This document shows, one piece after another, positions 1 to 9,429 of a DNA stretch of 64,000 nucleotides (position 1 is its first letter; every line of letters begins with the position of its first letter). The translations under genes were made by a program, and so were the position numbers. The notes below the pieces were generated by a model, which saw only the letters and a list, made by a program, of their open reading frames with translations, had not been told where the DNA came from and made no database searches. The stretch comes from Halichondria panicea (Eukaryota > Porifera > Demospongiae > Suberitida > Halichondriidae). The stretch spans positions 3,006,979 to 3,070,978 of the forward strand of contig NC_087383.1 in assembly GCF_963675165.1 (NCBI RefSeq), written 5' to 3'.

Positions 1-375
1 TCGTAAATATTGTAAGTGATAATGCGCATGCTATTTTGGTGAGGAAAAGGGATGACCTTTTTCTTAGGTAAAAAATTCACCACTGTATAAAAGTTCCAAT
101 AGTAGAAAAGCAGCTGACCTTTAATTGCAAGTTGGCCTGACCACTTTAAAGTTGCTTGCTACGCCCCTGCATGAAGATTGGGGCATAAAAATAAGTCAAT
201 AGCCTCACACTGGAGGAATTGTTAAGTCTAGATTAGTAGTAGAGTCTGAGCTTCAGTCAAACAGTGGACAAAGTACGTACCAGAGCAATTAATGGCACAT
301 GTGATGATTATCATGTTGTTTAATAGAAGTATGCTAGTATAACGGCTACTCTCACTCAAGTATACGGAGACTTAC

Positions 376-502
376 AGAGTGGGTGGGGCATATCTCCATG
401 GACGCTGATGTATGGATGATTGGCTTGATCACGTTAGAGTACTCGTCGATACCCAGCTATCTGTCCGGGGGGTCCACAGTCGATGCTCGCAGGAAGAACC
501 CT
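376..502 (-). pseudogene. IQGAP GAP-related domain exon, broken
   Basis: On the minus strand this exon-like block has an acceptor-type CAG at 503-505 and a donor-type GTAAGT at 370-375. It matches the copies at 8061-8185 and 12196-12319, which translate to a stretch resembling the IQGAP region just after the RasGAP-related domain (pattern F-x2-A...YSDV-x-KPII...EICxTHS). Here an in-frame TAG follows PPDR, so the copy is broken. In IQGAP proteins this region follows the GAP-related fold that binds Cdc42/Rac. The family call rests on recognised motif order, not on a search. Confidence 0.55.
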
Positions 503-510
503 CTGTGGGG

Positions 511-1585
511 GGTACAGTGAGAGTCATAATTATTATTATGATTCAGTTCCGGGAATAAATGTCATAGAAAGTCACTAATTGACTCACCTTTTTTCCAGCC
601 GAGGTAAATGGAACACAGCTATAGGTTACGTCTCTGTGGGGCATGTAAAAATTGATTGACTGAAATTGTGTATCAGGTTTTAAGCAACTAATAAGGATTA
701 TCACTTATTGAGCGCACAATTCCCCGCCCACACACACCTGGTCAGTAGACAGCTGATTGCCTATCCACAACATTGAAGGATTTTATCGCAGCTATGTACT
801 TCATTGTACAGCTGCAAGGGGAGTGACGTGTGATACAGTGTGATTCAATGAAAGTCAGTACAACACAGTTAGTGTATGTTTACCAAAGAGGTACATGAGA
901 TTGTTCTGACAAATCATTCTTGTACTCTCTAATACGCTAACAGGGTTTCATCTAGGATAACAAGTTGGGGGGGGGGGGGGGGGGGAGTGCGTAAGCGCGT
1001 CACAAAATGTTTGGCTATGCCCACTTTTTTTTTTTTTAAGTTGATTACAACATGCTTAACCTAACGCATCACAGTAGAGATATCTACCTTTAGTTAACTA
1101 ATGTGGTGACATGTAGTACTAATGTGATGATGTCATTATTCTACAACATGGGGGGAAGAACCACCCCCCCCACTAGATGAAACCCTGACTAACTGATACA
1201 GTACCAGAAATGCAACCTTTATATGGGGAAAAAAAACGGGCAATAGTCTCTAGACACAATCGGCATCATGTATTGTGTATTTTGCCTAAGCCATAATCAG
1301 TACATACTGTATAGCAGGTCATTTTCGTGGGATAAAAAATCCGAGACAAAAACGTAGGCGTGGTGCAGTAGTGATTTCGTGTGTAAAAATTCCCTTTGCT
1401 TCACTGCATTGCATGCGTTCCGGTCAATCATGCCTACGTTTTCGTGAGTGATAAATATTTGTCAAGGTTTAGCTTGCCCACGGAAACTATACCCAGGACG
1501 CTATACGTACGGTACGGTATACTGTACCACTTTATCACCTGTTTCAAGTACTCTTCCTTCTCCCGTTACTTTGTAGCACTCGAAT
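511..1585. other. Gene-poor stretch with poly-G and a decayed inverted-repeat element
   Basis: No coding exon is recognised. A run of more than 20 G lies near 967-985, a poly-T run near 1027-1038, and short G and C runs near 1150-1170. Around 1300-1530 there is a decayed relative of the CCGTATAGCGG inverted-repeat family: its left end reads TGTATAGCAGG and TTTTCGTG motifs follow. The stretch is repeated at 8190-8960 and, in part, at 48720-49140. Confidence 0.5.
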
Positions 1586-1725
1586 ATGTCCACCCCGTCT
1601 ACTGCAGGCACACTGCTCTGCTCCAACTCCTTACAGCGATCCAGTGCCTTCTTGAGCTCTTCCTCCATCACAAGTCTCTCTTGCACAGCAGACTGGGTAA
1701 TAGATTGCATGGTGGTCAACTACAC
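1586..1725 (-). pseudogene. Coiled-coil exon remnant (QSITQ type), kinesin-like gene
   Basis: The minus strand encodes a heptad-rich segment with the core VQERLVMEEELKKALDRC, charged and helical, with a poly-pyrimidine/CA tract and an AG upstream. Near-identical copies lie at 12865-12955, 49255-49345 and 52980-53085, so this is a duplicated exon rather than chance. On the minus strand it follows the 150-nt coiled-coil exon (2294-2443) in this copy, at 49.3 kb and at 53.0 kb. I assign it to the stalk of the kinesin-like gene only because of this order. No full gene can be built here. Confidence 0.45.
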
Positions 1726-2293
1726 ACACACAGGTATACAGATACAACCATCACAACATCGTGGTAGTGGTACAGTAGTTATAATAAAGGTACAGTAGAC
1801 TCTCGCTATTCCGACTCTCTGAAGTACGGCCTGAAATGTGGCCAACTCGCTATTCTGTATACTTGCTGCCCCAAACTAGTAATTTTATACGTATACATTT
1901 TGGGTGTGGTTTAGCAGAAAAAACTGTGTGTGGGGGGAGTGGTTGGGGTGTACAATGAGAGGTAGGAAGCGGGATGCTCATGAACACTACAATGAAAGTT
2001 ATAAAAAAGGTAAACCGTTTTGTGAGCAAACACAGCTGTGGGATTACATTGTAATAGAGAGGAAATATGATTCATTATCTTTATTTGTTATCCTCGAGAC
2101 AAAACCGCAAAATTAGTCATTAATATTTGAGGTAGGTTGATTTTAAGCCGCGGCTATTTTCTGAAATGCAAACTACCGCACTCTTCTGGCCAAGTTGCAC
2201 TGTCCCAAGGGTGGCCGGATTAACGAGAGTCTACTGCACATGTATTAATTATACAGTATTCACCGAGTGTATACATGTACATGCTAAACTCAC

Positions 2294-2443
2294 ATCTGCC
2301 TTGCTGTTGGCCAGTTCCAATTCTCTCACCAGCTCAGCTATGACACCTGGGTCCATGATTTGAGACCTCTCGAGCAGCTTCTCCTCCAACTCCCTCAGCA
2401 GGTCATCCTCTAGACATTGAATGGTCTTACTCTTCTCCTCAAC
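2294..2443 (-). pseudogene. 150-nt coiled-coil exon (VEEK type), kinesin-like stalk
   Basis: This is a clean 50-codon exon on the minus strand with acceptor CTGTCAG and donor GTGAGTT. The product is strongly helical: it starts VEEKSKTIQ, continues LLRELEEKLLERSQIMDPG and ends ELELANSKAD. Copies of exactly 150 nt are at 49914-50063 and 53652-53801; a copy with a net 7-nt loss is at 56184-56326, and shorter decayed copies are near 15490-15590 and 31665-31770. Conserved length and splice sites show it was a real exon. Its parent is uncertain; it sits downstream of the kinesin motor remnants on the same strand. Confidence 0.6.
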
Positions 2444-2846
2444 CTGACAGGGGAACATCAATAAGTTGCTGCCAGGTGGAGAATACTCGACATACAATAG
2501 TGACGTGCATGTACACTCAACTACTGAAAATCTGGCAATGAAATTTAACAGTATTCTCCCACTTTGAAATAAAGGTCAGCTTAAAGTTGGACTGTAGTTA
2601 GGTATTAAATAGGCATCTGCTATCAGGGTTGTTGCAATAACTATTATAAAGAGATAGTAGCGTACGTGTAATCACACAGTACACCATCAGATCAGCTATT
2701 CAGAGCATAGATCATACAGTATATACATGATCAATTGCTAAATGCTCTGAAATGCAGCTCACTAGCAAAAAAGTAATGCCTAGCAAATAGTACATCTATT
2801 TTGATTAAAGGCCACTGAACTTGTACTGCACATGTATATCTCTCAC

Positions 2847-2920
2847 CTCTGTGGGTGGTATAGGAACGAGGGAGGCCCTCTGATACTGTCTAGAGGACTG
2901 GACTTCTTCTCACTGCCAAT
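2847..2920 (-). pseudogene. 74-nt exon (GSEKKSSPLDS), kinesin-like gene remnant
   Basis: Minus-strand exon with acceptor TCCTAG and donor GTGAGAG. It encodes a polar Ser/Pro-rich linker beginning IGSEKKSSPLDS and ending LYHPQ. An equal-length copy lies at 54448-54521. It is one in a fixed series on the minus strand (24-codon exon, this exon, 150-nt coiled-coil exon, QSITQ exon). No domain is recognised; function unknown. Confidence 0.5.
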
Positions 2921-2929
2921 CTAGGAGGT

Positions 2930-3480
2930 ATGAAAACAAAATATGCATTTGGTAAAATCTACTCTCAAACAACATTGCACATTGACCATTCCTCCTCTCA
3001 CCTCCTGCTCATTCAGGAACATCATGAACCTTTGAAGGACTCGTCACATGATCTTGGAGCAAAAAGATACGGACTTGGTTGAGGATTTGAGTGAGGATAA
3101 AGTGAGAGAGGAGGTTGTGGGGGGAGGGGCCTCAGACCAGGGCTGGTGAGACGCAGTGTCACGTGAGAGGAGACTCGGACACATGGTCCTCTGTCTGGAC
3201 AGCTGCTGTGAGGAGAATGAGAATTGTAAAGCACTGGAATTGAACTGTGCACAAGCACGAAATACATGCACTATTTTATTCGCACCACATAACTAACTAA
3301 AAATGCTCACCAATAAAACACCACACCACTTGGTGTACAACATTTTAACGAATCTACAAATGAACTTCAGTTCCTCTAGACAACCTGCCCAACCCTCCAC
3401 ATACACACTGGCTGCATCATGCATAAAGAAAATGCATCTATTTTCACAGCGTTTGACCATCAAACGTATCAGAGAATAAT
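2930..3480. other. Stretch without a recognised exon
   Basis: Between 3040 and 3260 the minus strand holds two overlapping open frames rich in Ser, Thr and Pro, and the plus strand a short acidic frame starting near 3047. None has homology I recognise or convincing splice sites. A decayed relative of the 3000-3030 edge is seen near 15775. I see nothing else supportable. Confidence 0.35.
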
Positions 3481-3492
3481 CTCACGCCCATA

Positions 3493-3692
3493 TTGCTGAT
3501 TTGCTTGAAATGCCCACCACCATCTTAGCAATGTACCAGCAAGGGGCTTTTGTTGTGAGCATCAATGGTAGGCCATGGCATTCAGTTGCTATTGATGAGT
3601 CACATGAAATGCAGGTACTCTCTGATAAGAAGATCTTAATTGGACTGTTTGTGTCTGAAATGGGAGGCTTACTACAACTTCATATCAGCTAA
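3493..3692 (+). pseudogene. Fragment of a mobile-element-associated protein
   Basis: A plus-strand open frame carries FVVSINGRPWHSVAIDESHE, a pattern I associate with large uncharacterised, repeat-borne proteins of cnidarians and sponges (a F-V-V...W-H-x-[IV]-x-[IL]-DE-x-H-E core). The frame has no clear start, ends after about 66 codons and is isolated among unrelated remnants, so it is a fragment. The family assignment is from memory of the motif and is weak. No related copy was noticed elsewhere in the window. Confidence 0.35.
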
Positions 3693-3857
3693 AGCCTACA
3701 AGGTGTTAGGGCCTTCTGAAAATATGATTTCCTCTACCAACTCGATCAAAACTATATAAGAAACAATTTTACTTTTCCCTAGTGAGATCTCAGCTCTCTC
3801 AACTCTGGCGACCAATTACTGCTCAAATACATTTATTCTTAAAGTGATTGAGCTCAC

Positions 3858-3929
3858 CTTTGGTAGCGCTGACTTATCACAGCTGTTGGTCCAATTCTCC
3901 AGAACTCTGAGCTTCCCCTCGAGGTGCAA
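3858..3929 (-). pseudogene. 24-codon exon (LHLEGKLRVLE), kinesin-like gene remnant
   Basis: Minus-strand exon of exactly 24 codons, phase 0 at both ends, acceptor CACTTGCAG and donor GTGAGC. The product starts LHLEGKLRVLE and ends CDKSALPK. An equal-length copy lies at 56463-56534 with one clear substitution (N to D). It comes after the kinesin motor-type exon and before the Ser/Pro exon in minus-strand order. I recognise no domain. Confidence 0.5.
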
Positions 3930-4039
3930 CTGCAAGTGACAGAAGATTTAAGTTGAGGTTGAGAAAAGAGTTTCATGCAATAAAGTTAGAAGACACTGAA
4001 TAAGCAGATTACCAGATAAAGTACAGCATAATTATGTTC

Positions 4040-4398
4040 TGGACAGGAAATTGTCCGGGTATAATTGGAACAGATTTTTATAGCGCATGCGAAGTGTCCG
4101 GGAATAATTAGCATGCAGCTGCATACGAGTGAGCTAAGTTTAATAGAACAGGGTACGACTGAATAGTTGCACTATTATAGCTATCTAAAACTAGATACTC
4201 AAAGCTATCTAACTGCAGCACTCTAAGTATTACTGGCTGGTTATGACTGTAACTCAACTTTTCAAGGTATTGTCCGGACAAATGTAATATTAAAGCACAA
4301 GAGTGTCCGTTGTATTAGAACAACGAAAATTGGCAGGCAAGAGTGTCAGGGATAATTAGAAGTTTCTGAGGCGATAAATTAGAAGATATACGGTACCT
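4040..4398. mobile_element. Decayed TATATCTTCTAATTTATCGG-family element with internal motif array
   Basis: The right end reads GATAAATTAGAAGATATACGG followed by TA, the same terminus as the complete elements at 15809-16191 and 31991-32378. Inside, the motif TGTCCGG or a close variant recurs beside TAATTAGAA-like tracts at least five times. A second copy of this version is at 50240-50572. The left terminus is lost, so the boundary given is approximate. Confidence 0.5.
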
Positions 4399-4820
4399 CA
4401 GAAACAGACATGCAAGTTCGTTGTCTAAGGACATAATTATTGCAGTGCTTATAACTATGGCTAATACAAGGGTGCTCAGTTAAAGTCGACCATACATACT
4501 TGATCCATATTATACATGTACCCTGGGAGCAGTACAATAAGTCAAGAGCTCATAGTAAAAAAGAGAGAGTATCGAACGCATCGCTATCTTGCATCAGATA
4601 TATTCCGAAAGTAACGTGACACCCTGTCTGAAACACGTCATCAATTAAATTGATCAGTTACAAAGCAGGAAGTTACGCTACTTTCCAAATACATCTTATG
4701 TTACGTTGGATACTCTCTCTCTCTTATTATGGGACTCTTGTTATTAGCGGCCTCTCAAAAAATTGGCTAAGAATAATTACATGTACACAGCTGTAGGTAC
4801 ACACTTGCCCAACCCACTCA

Positions 4821-4850
4821 CCAGAGAGGACACCTTCGAGGTTAGGTAAA
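4821..4850 (-). pseudogene. 3' end of kinesin motor exon b
   Basis: Only the donor-proximal end of the exon preserved in full at 57818-57942 remains: the last codons (VSSL) followed by the donor GTGAGTGGG. The sequence then leaves the exon abruptly. The same truncated form is present at about 50965-50995, so the truncation predates that duplication. Confidence 0.5.
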
Positions 4851-5172
4851 TTTATGACCTCTAAAAGTAGCGACAGCTGCGTTGACAATTAATTTTTAAT
4901 GCCGCGTCCTAAATGGAGGTAAATGTAGGCACACCCTAGTAAAGTAGTAAAGATTCTAACTCACTGGAAAATACGTTTTTAAGTGGCTATAGAAATCGAG
5001 GCAAGTAGACTGAGTAGAGTTACATGTACCTCCAATTAGATGAGACCCTCTAAATAATGGACACCAGGTCTTCAACATGATTTTCAACCTCCAAAAGAAG
5101 CGATCTCTGGCTTCAATAAGTTTTAAAAAGTGTTGCTTTAATTAAAGGTCTTACGGTAATCACATTTCTTAC

Positions 5173-5220
5173 TTGAATACGTCGGGTTCATTACTGACAG
5201 GCAGCATTCTCAGCCTCAAA
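5173..5220 (-). pseudogene. IQGAP exon (FEAENAALSVMN), one base lost
   Basis: Minus-strand exon with acceptor TGCACAG and donor GTAAGAAATG. The reading FEAENAALSVMN resembles the IQGAP segment that follows the LGSxAKxLQHAxxNK motif. One G is missing from the run in GACAGG(G)CAGC compared with copies at 51277-51325 and 58826-58882, which shifts the frame. The next exon of IQGAP lies immediately upstream on this strand, at 5323-5394. Confidence 0.55.
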
Positions 5221-5322
5221 CTGTGCAAAGGAACAGAAAACATGATCCACGACGTACCTTACAAGGTAACATAAACCAAGAGATGAACCAGACAATCATC
5301 TATGGCTAATAAATTGACTCAC

Positions 5323-5394
5323 CATCTTTCCATTGGGAGAATGCTGTAATACTTTAGCAATGGAGCCAGGTTTTGTCTCTAGCTCTAGCTAGCT
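5323..5394 (-). pseudogene. IQGAP GAP-related domain exon (GSIAKVLQH)
   Basis: The minus strand reads KPGSIAKVLQHSPNGK, which fits the conserved end of the IQGAP GAP-related domain (LGS-[IV]-AK-[MV]-LQHA...NK). Acceptor CCCACAG and donor GTGAGTC are present. Copies are at 51439-51507 and 59079-59140. The fragment is open, but the neighbouring exon at 5173-5220 is frameshifted and no complete gene surrounds it. Confidence 0.6.
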
Positions 5395-5442
5395 CTGTGG
5401 GTGAAAACAATATGTCTTTGGTGGGTGTGGTGGTGAATGTAA

Positions 5443-5494
5443 AAAGTGGGTGTATCTCAATCTTAGATATCTGAGATACACCCACTTTTTTTGC
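5443..5494. repeat. Hairpin: AAAAAGTGGGTGTATCTCA inverted repeat
   Basis: AAAAAGTGGGTGTATCTCA on the left pairs with TGAGATACACCCACTTTTT on the right around a short centre containing CTTAGATATC. The same hairpin is at 51615-51662; a third, at about 59205-59245, is cut by the left end of the retrotransposon. Confidence 0.7.
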
Positions 5495-5529
5495 AAGTCA
5501 TGCAAAAACAACAACACTCAATAATATAT

Positions 5530-5947
5530 GTGACAGGCTCTGGGAAAACCAGACTATTGGAGCAGAATTTAGTATTGAGCTACAGCTAAATTTATGCCTA
5601 CAGTATAAAATCTCAAATAAAATGTTATTGATGTATAAGTATCTACAGTCCTTCTACTACCTCTCTGTAAAATCTGATGCTCTAAATCCAACTCTTTCCA
5701 TCGAAACGCTTCGTCCAAACCTTCGCTATTACCTTATTTTTCCTAATTAAGCAATCTTTGAGAGCCGTTTTTCTCGATACTACATTTTACGGCTTCGAGT
5801 TTCCAACGCGCATGACTCGGGTATGAAACTAGGTATGTGAACACTAAGCATATCATTGTGTAGGCAATGCTCTGCTCTATCACTTGGTACATTAATCACC
5901 AAAATTTTAGTCTGCTCCAATAGTCTGGTTTTCCCAGAGCCTGTCAC
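5530..5947. mobile_element. MITE with GTGACAGGCTCTGGGAAAAC termini, copy 1
   Basis: A 418-bp element has about 36-bp, nearly perfect terminal inverted repeats: GTGACAGGCTCTGGGAAAAC at the left and its complement ending GAGCCTGTCAC at the right. ATAT flanks both sides, a likely 4-bp target duplication. There is no coding capacity. It lies immediately upstream of the NLR copy whose first exon starts at 6004. The sister copy at 26630-27048 lies just downstream of the intact NLR. Confidence 0.8.
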
Positions 5948-6003
5948 ATATTTCAGAGAAATCTAGAGCTAGCTAGCTGCAAGGCACAGATTTATTTACT
6001 GGA

Positions 6004-6953
6004 ATGGCCACTAAAGAGCAGAACCAAGGTATAAAGACTGTCATGTTTCCTATAAAGGATAAACCCAATGATTGCTAAAGCATAAAACCCTCATTGGTGA
6101 TTGCTAACCTTGTGTGCTTGCTATCTATTTTCAGAGCTCACAATTGACGATCTGAAGACAGAAATGAAACTGACTGATGAGCAGCTCAATACAGTAATAA
6201 AGGAACCAGATCTACCCGAGTTAGCAGCATGTTTCGACAATGTTCACAAAGGCTATCTTGAAAAATTGGAGCTCTCACCTGGAGAGCAAACTGACGTGAG
6301 GACTAGAGCATATGTAGATGGCACTCTGGCAGGAATGTTGCTGTCTACTTAATTGCTATTGTTACACATACAATTCTCTATTAACTATCACCAGGAATGG
6401 TACTCACCTATTGTTTTGTTTCCCCAGACTCCACCACCTCGTGTCCTCCCTCCCGAGAGAGGGTCCTGCTGAACCACAAGCTGTCCTCGTACAGGGACTA
6501 CCTACAAAGTCGCTACAGAATGCAAGTATCCACATCAGCCACACAATGGCCTCCCGTCCCAACAAAGACAATTTTCAAACTAGCCATGATTCAGAAGGAG
6601 GAAATACAGAGAGGAAGAATCGACGATGAATTTGTTAGGCTAACAATTACGGGGAAAATTGACGATATTTTACTTCAAAAAACTCCGGTTAACTTAACTA
6701 ACATTTTCCCTGAGATTGAGGATACACGAAACTTTGTGTTGATTGAAGGAGCTCCCGGCTCTGGCAAGAGCACCCTTGCTCTACACATCTGTCAGGAGTG
6801 GGCAAAGGGGAAACTGTTCCAACAGTTCGATATTGCAATCCTGGTGAGACTGAGAGATCCCCTCGTTAGAGAAGCAAAAACAATAGAAGATCTTCTCCCT
6901 TGTAGGAATTCAACACTGGCATGCCAAATAGGGGCAACAATTATAATTAATTG
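6004..6953 (+). pseudogene. NLR (death fold-NACHT-LRR) pseudogene, truncated
   Basis: Three exons align with the intact NLR at 23634-26553. Exon 1 is 6004-6028 (MATKEQNQ, donor GGTATAAAG). Exon 2 starts at 6135 and runs through the first half of the death-fold domain to LAGMLL, then meets a stop; the second half and its donor are deleted. Exon 3 begins at 6428 and keeps the segment before the NACHT domain and the Walker A motif GAPGSGKST (about 6750-6776), but after DLLPC the frame turns into unrelated A/T-rich sequence and stops. Walker B, the rest of NACHT and all LRRs are missing. A functional receptor is not possible; a short death-fold peptide could in principle be made. Confidence 0.8.
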
Positions 6954-6959
6954 ATTGAT

Positions 6960-7360
6960 TATTAATTGAGATTGATTGTTATTCATACAGTTTTGACAAT
7001 TGATTTTAATTCTGCCATAATGCATTCAATGACAATTTAAATGCATAGAGAAAAGTAGTGAAGTATTATATACTAGTATATATAATTATGTTAGACACTA
7101 TAAAAACAAATGTTGTTAATTAATTACAACTTGTTAATAGCACAGCAATAACAAAGGCTTCTCCTTGGTAACAATAACAGACACACAGACACACGCACAC
7201 GCACACAGTCAGCTTTACCGTAGCCCTCGTGCGGCTACGCCTCGAGGCATAACAAGGGCTTCTCCTGGTAATAATGATAAATGCTCACATGCACAGTAAA
7301 TTGTCAATGAACACAAAGCAATTTGCTAGTGAAAATCCAATTTAACGCTCTGATGCCTTT
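6960..7360. other. Gene-poor stretch, A/T-rich with a CA tract and repeat tail
   Basis: No exon seen. 6930-7140 is A/T-rich and follows the broken end of the NLR pseudogene. 7180-7240 holds a short CA-type microsatellite followed by a CTCGTGCGGC...CTCGAGGCATAA tail, which also ends the dispersed repeats near 56130, 36415 and 19050. Confidence 0.45.
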
Positions 7361-7363
7361 TGT

Positions 7364-7473
7364 TCATATAATTATGAGGAAGATGAGCAAATTAACGTTC
7401 ACTTTAGCCCTCCCAAACATCTTCTAAACATCTTCATGATTGCCAGGCCCTCGTATTGCAGCTGAAGGAGGTC
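7364..7473 (-). pseudogene. IQGAP terminal exon, copy 1
   Basis: On the minus strand CCCCACACAG is followed by DLLQLQYEG, the conserved start of the last IQGAP block (DLLQ-[LM]-QYEG-x-[AS]-[VI]-MK). Further on KVNVNLLIFL, the typical C-terminal end, is still readable. A short duplication containing AAACATCTTCT between them shifts the frame in this copy. Four other copies exist (11335, 27520, 47972, 52505). The family match is strong because both motifs stand in the right order. Confidence 0.7.
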
Positions 7474-7586
7474 CTGTGTGGGGAGAAGAGAGGGCAGTGA
7501 AACACTTCAACTGGTATAAGACAAAGAATGCATGTATTCTACATAACACAAAATCATATTAGTACTCCCTTTATTGCTCCCCTCAC

Positions 7587-7692
7587 CTGGAAGATCAGCT
7601 CCACCTTCTCTATCTGCCTGCCCAGGAAACGACCAGACACCTCAAACTTGCTCACATCCACTGACGTCATCTTAAACACAACATTTCTGAAC
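7587..7692 (-). CDS. IQGAP penultimate exon, only undeleted copy
   Basis: A 106-nt minus-strand exon with acceptor CCCCCAG and donor GTGAGG. It reads FRNVVFKMTSVDVSKFEV, then FLGRQIEKVELIFQ, matching the IQGAP C-terminal block F-K-N-V-x-F...FDV-x-x-KFLG-x-x-[ME]-E-x-x-x-L-x-x-Q. It ends in phase 0, as the following terminal exon requires. The other four copies (11627, 27820, 48272, 52802) share an internal deletion that breaks the frame, so this is the ancestral form. Its terminal exon at 7364-7473 is frameshifted, so the local gene is probably not functional. Confidence 0.6.
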
Positions 7693-8060
7693 CTGGGGGA
7701 GTGTTAACATAGCGCTCAACGTTACACATAGAGGCATAAAATAAGTCAATAGCCTCACACTGAAATAGATTAGTAGTAGAATCTGGACAAAGTACGTACA
7801 AGAGCAATAATATTAAGAGCAGATGTCGATGATTATCATGTTGTTTGATCATAGTAGAGGGATTCCCAGAATAGTACATCAATGACAAGAGACATACGAA
7901 GCTCTTAACATCAATACCGTGACACACCAATGTACGCAGGAATTGAAAGCATAATTATATTCTATTTAGTATATAGACAGCCCGTATTAAAGATCTAAGC
8001 ACACAACACAAGTATGTTAGTATCTGCTATGCACTCTCCAGTACGTAGGTGGAGACTTAC

Positions 8061-8185
8061 AGAATGGGTGGGGCATATCTCCATGGACACTGATGCAGAT
8101 GATTTGTTTGATCACGTCAGAGTACGCGTCAATACCCAGCTATCTCTCCGGGGAGTCCACTGTCGATGCCCACAGGAAGAACCCT
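8061..8185 (-). pseudogene. IQGAP exon after GAP-related domain, open copy
   Basis: Minus-strand exon with acceptor CCCCCAG and donor GTAAGTC. It reads through as FFLWASTVDSPERQLGIDAYSDV and on to EICPTHSVS, the block equivalent to IQGAP ...YTDLV-x-x-KPVIYIS-x-EI-x-x-TH. Unlike the copy at 376-502 there is no internal stop, but several conserved residues differ (KQIICIS for KPIIxxS), as expected for an unconstrained copy. Confidence 0.5.
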
Positions 8186-8189
8186 CTGG

Positions 8190-8960
8190 GGGGGGAACAG
8201 TGAGAGTCATATTATGATTCAGTTCCGGGAATAAATGTCATAGAAAGTCACTAATTGACTCACATTTTTTCCAGCCGAGGCAAATTAGGTTACGTCTCTG
8301 TGGGGCATGGAAAAATTGATTGACTTAAATTGTGTATCAGGTTTTAAGCAACTAATAAGGATTATCACTTATTGAGCGCACAATCCATTCTACCCCCCGC
8401 CCACACACACCTGGTCAGTAGACAGCTAATTGCCTATCCACAACATTGAAGGATTTTATCGCAGCTATGTACTTCATTGTACAGCTGCAAGGGGAGTGAC
8501 GTGTGATACAGTGTGATTCAATGAAAGTCAGTACAACACAGTTAGTGTATGTTTACCAAAGAGGTACATGAGATTGTTCTGACAAATCATTCTTGTACTC
8601 TCTAATACACTAACAGGGTTTCATCTAGGATAACAAGTTGGGGGGGGGATTTGGGAGTGCGTAAGCGCAAGTGTTTGGCTATGCCCACTTAAAAAAAGTT
8701 GATTTAATACTAATGTGATGATGTCATTATTCTACAAGATTTGGGGGGGGGGAAGAACCACCCCCCCCTACTAGATGAAACCCTGACTAACTGATACAGT
8801 ACCAAAGATGCAACCTTTTACATGGCAAAATTAAAAACGGCCATTGTCAAAGTAATGTAGACGCAATCGGCATCATGTATAAATTGTGTATTTGGCCTGG
8901 CCTAAGCCATATTCAGTACATACTATATAGCAGGTCATTTTCGTAGGTTATAACATTCGA
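8190..8960. other. Duplicate of the 511-1330 stretch, no gene
   Basis: The sequence follows 530-1320 closely with small indels, including the G run (8641-8649), the C run near 8762-8769 and the ATGCAACCTTT segment. No exon is recognised. Confidence 0.5.
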
Positions 8961-8984
8961 AACAAACAACGTCTACACACAGTA

Positions 8985-9330
8985 AGTGCAGTAGTAGTAG
9001 ATCTAAGAGGTAGTCTAATGCTCAAGAATGATGGAACATCTTATATACATATAGTAGTCATCTGCAGAATTGTGTAGAGGAGATGTTTCACCATCTTTGA
9101 GCATTAGTTTACCTCTTAGATCTACTACTACTGCACTGCACTATACTGCACTTACTGTGTATATAGCTAGTAGGTATCTTCAAGACCAGCTAGCTCACTG
9201 ACAGTTGACAAACTAATGCTCAAAGATGGTGGAACATCTCTACACAATTCTACTAGATCTACTACTGCATGCACTTACTGTGTATATAGTAGGTATCTTC
9301 AAGACCAGCTAGCTCACTGATAGTTGACAA
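8985..9330. repeat. Imperfect hairpin and direct-repeat cluster
   Basis: Around 8990-9160, ACAGTAAGTGCAGTAGTAGT and GATCTAAGAGGTA return in reverse complement as TACCTCTTAGATC and GCACTTACTGTGT. The right arm is then repeated directly: CACTTACTGTGTATATAG followed by GGTATCTTCAAGACCAGC occurs at about 9145-9200 and again at about 9269-9320. No coding potential. Confidence 0.55.
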
Positions 9331-9429
9331 ACACTCTCTGGGACAAAAACCATTGTGTAGCTCTTACTTCAATATTTTACAAACTTCCTTTATTTAGAAT
9401 AATAGCACAGCATTGCAGAATGCAGAGGC

